A stretch of DNA of 5,533 bases from Casp-actino8 sp964513215 (GTDB lineage: Bacteria; Actinomycetota; Acidimicrobiia; Acidimicrobiales; Ilumatobacteraceae): assembly GCA_964513215.1 (NCBI GenBank), contig CAZELU010000084.1, positions 1-5,533 on the forward strand, in the 5' to 3' direction. The notes below the pieces were generated by a model. The model was not told where the DNA came from, did not search any database, and saw only the letters and a program-made list of their open reading frames with translations. The number at the start of each line of letters is the position of its first letter. The stretch's first letter is position 1. Positions 4,344 to 5,533 of this stretch are shown piece after piece. A program made the position numbers and the translations under genes.

Positions 4344-5533
4344 TCAGCGGGAAGCAGCGGCCTTGGCAGCAGCCTGAGCGCCGAGGCTCTCGGTCTTGCG
4401 ATTCGAGAACGCAATCGAGCCGATCAGCACCACCAACGCCACCGCCGCAATGAGCAGACGCGGGCCGTCGTCGTCCTTCAAGTTGATGATGGCCGGCAGC
4501 ACGAGCAGCGACACGAGGTTCATCACCTTGATGAGCGGGTTGAGCGCCGGACCGGCGGTGTCCTTGAACGGGTCACCCACGGTGTCACCGATGACAGCGG
4601 CCTTGTGGGCTTCGCTGCCCTTGCCGCCGTGGTGACCGTCCTCGATGTACTTCTTCGAGTTGTCCCATGCACCACCAGCGTTGCTGAGGTAGTTGGCCAT
4701 CAACTGGCCAACGAGGATCACAGCGGCCAGGAACGCACCGAGCGCCTGCCAGCCCACACCGAAACCGATGATCACGGGGGTGAGCACAGCGAGCAGGGCG
4801 GGCGTGGTGAGCTCGCGCAGCGACGCCTTGGTGCAGATGTCGATGACCGGGCCGTAGTCGGGCTGCTTGGTGCCAGCCATGATTCCGCCATCGGCGAACT
4901 GGTTGCGCACTTCTTGCACGACCACGCCAGCGGTGCGACCCACCGCGCGAATGGCGAGAGCCGAGAACAAGAACGGCACCGCACCGCCGATCAGCAATCC
5001 GATGAACACCTTCGGATCGGCCACGTTGATCTGGAGCTCGAGCTCCTTGAACACGCCGTCCTTCAGGTTTTCGGCGACGACGCCGAGTTCGGCGCCGGCG
5101 ATCTCGATGTACGAGGCGAAGAGCGCCACGGCTGCGATCACGGCCGAACCGATTGCGAAGCCCTTGGTGACGGCCTTGGTGGTGTTGCCCACCGCATCGA
5201 GGCTCACCATGATCTTCTGCGGCTCACCGTGGAACTCACCCGACATCTCGGCGATACCAGCCGCGTTGTCGGACACCGGACCGAACGTGTCTTCCGAGAC
5301 GATCACACCGGTGGTGGCGAGCATTCCCATGCCGCACAGGGCCACGAGGTAAAGCGAGAACGTGAGGTTGCCGTCACCGAGTGCGAGAGCGACACCGATC
5401 GCGATCGCGATGGCGACCACCGCGTACACCGAGCTCTCGAGACCAGCCGACGTTCCGGAGAGAACCACGGTGGCCGGGCCGGTCTCGGCCGACTCGGCGA
5501 TTTCCTTCACCGGCGCGTAGTGCGTGCCCGTGT
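4344..5533 (-). CDS. hppA: K+-independent-type H+-translocating membrane pyrophosphatase, C-terminal half
   Basis: This is the C-terminal part (395 full codons) of an integral membrane pyrophosphatase, EC 7.1.3.1, which hydrolyses PPi and pumps protons across the cytoplasmic membrane. The N-terminal half with the DVGADLVGKVE motif lies beyond the right edge; relatives are roughly 690-780 residues long. Counting from the Val codon at 5510-5508, the fragment has DNAAGIAEMSGE at 81-92, GNTTKAVTKGFAIGSA at 108-123 and SNAGGAWDNSKKYIEDG at 276-292. It ends with the conserved region GDTVGDPFKDTAGPALNPL at 308-326. The last two motifs hold the conserved acidic and lysine residues that bind Mg-PPi. 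About eight hydrophobic segments are visible, for example near 27-45, 51-71, 118-137, 168-187, 238-255, 256-272, 328-343 and 351-368. Lys112 and Thr115 in GNTTKAVT are the residues known to mark the K+-independent subfamily, where K+-dependent enzymes have Ala. A GTG at 5510 is internal, not the start, since the frame continues with THYAP upstream. Confidence 0.96.
   Translation of the reverse strand, partial: TGTHYAPVKEIAESAETGPATVVLSGTSAGLESSVYAVVAIAIAIGVALALGDGNLTFSLYLVALCGMGMLATTGVIVSEDTFGPVSDNAAGIAEMSGEFHGEPQKIMVSLDAVGNTTKAVTKGFAIGSAVIAAVALFASYIEIAGAELGVVAENLKDGVFKELELQINVADPKVFIGLLIGGAVPFLFSALAIRAVGRTAGVVVQEVRNQFADGGIMAGTKQPDYGPVIDICTKASLRELTTPALLAVLTPVIIGFGVGWQALGAFLAAVILVGQLMANYLSNAGGAWDNSKKYIEDGHHGGKGSEAHKAAVIGDTVGDPFKDTAGPALNPLIKVMNLVSLLVLPAIINLKDDDGPRLLIAAVALVVLIGSIAFSNRKTESLGAQAAAKAAASR

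Noticed and set aside
4214..4453. A plus-strand frame over the hppA end and terminator
   Set aside because: It crosses the terminator and the conserved C-terminus of hppA and has no recognisable protein features.
5508..5510. GTG as a possible start of the pyrophosphatase gene
   Set aside because: The frame continues upstream with THYAP, matching the conserved region before the V-x-E/D-I-A segment of the family. The gene is simply cut by the window edge.

Overview
The window reads as high-GC actinobacterial DNA, and from memory of similar proteins the closest fit is an Acidimicrobiia/Ilumatobacter-like organism. That placement is inference. It rests on high third-position GC, start codons without Shine-Dalgarno sequences but with TANNNT boxes just upstream, a K+-independent type membrane pyrophosphatase, and an actinobacterial-style SCP-2 fragment.

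Layout from left to right: (1) positions 1-139 hold the start of a minus-strand gene resembling SCP-2 sterol-carrier proteins; it runs off the left edge. (2) Its start codon lies only 20 bp from that of a divergent plus-strand gene (160-825) for a cytosolic protein of unknown function with weak CrtC/lipocalin-like features. Two -10-like hexamers overlap in the gap. (3) This gene converges on a minus-strand gene (822-2102), and the two stop codons overlap. That gene encodes a secreted YVTN-type seven-repeat beta-propeller. (4) A second minus-strand gene (2132-4195, possibly from 4213) lies 29 bp upstream of it. It encodes a secreted SBBP/NHL-type seven-repeat propeller followed by an InlB B-repeat-like domain. 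(5) A roughly 150-bp gap carries a strong hairpin terminator and a weaker hairpin. (6) The C-terminal half of a minus-strand H+-translocating pyrophosphatase gene (hppA, 4344-5533) runs off the right edge.

The most unusual element is a domain of about 90 residues with four cysteines, shared by the C-termini of the two neighbouring secreted propeller proteins. The copies are about 54% identical by manual alignment (48 of 89 positions), while the regions before them belong to different repeat classes. I do not recognise the domain beyond a fibronectin-III-like outline. It could be a portable extracellular module, for example for attachment, sorting or ligand binding. The two propeller genes look like a secreted-protein pair. 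The pyrophosphatase is insulated from them by its terminator and is probably unrelated housekeeping. No RNA genes, CRISPR arrays, insertion sequences or attachment sites were seen.
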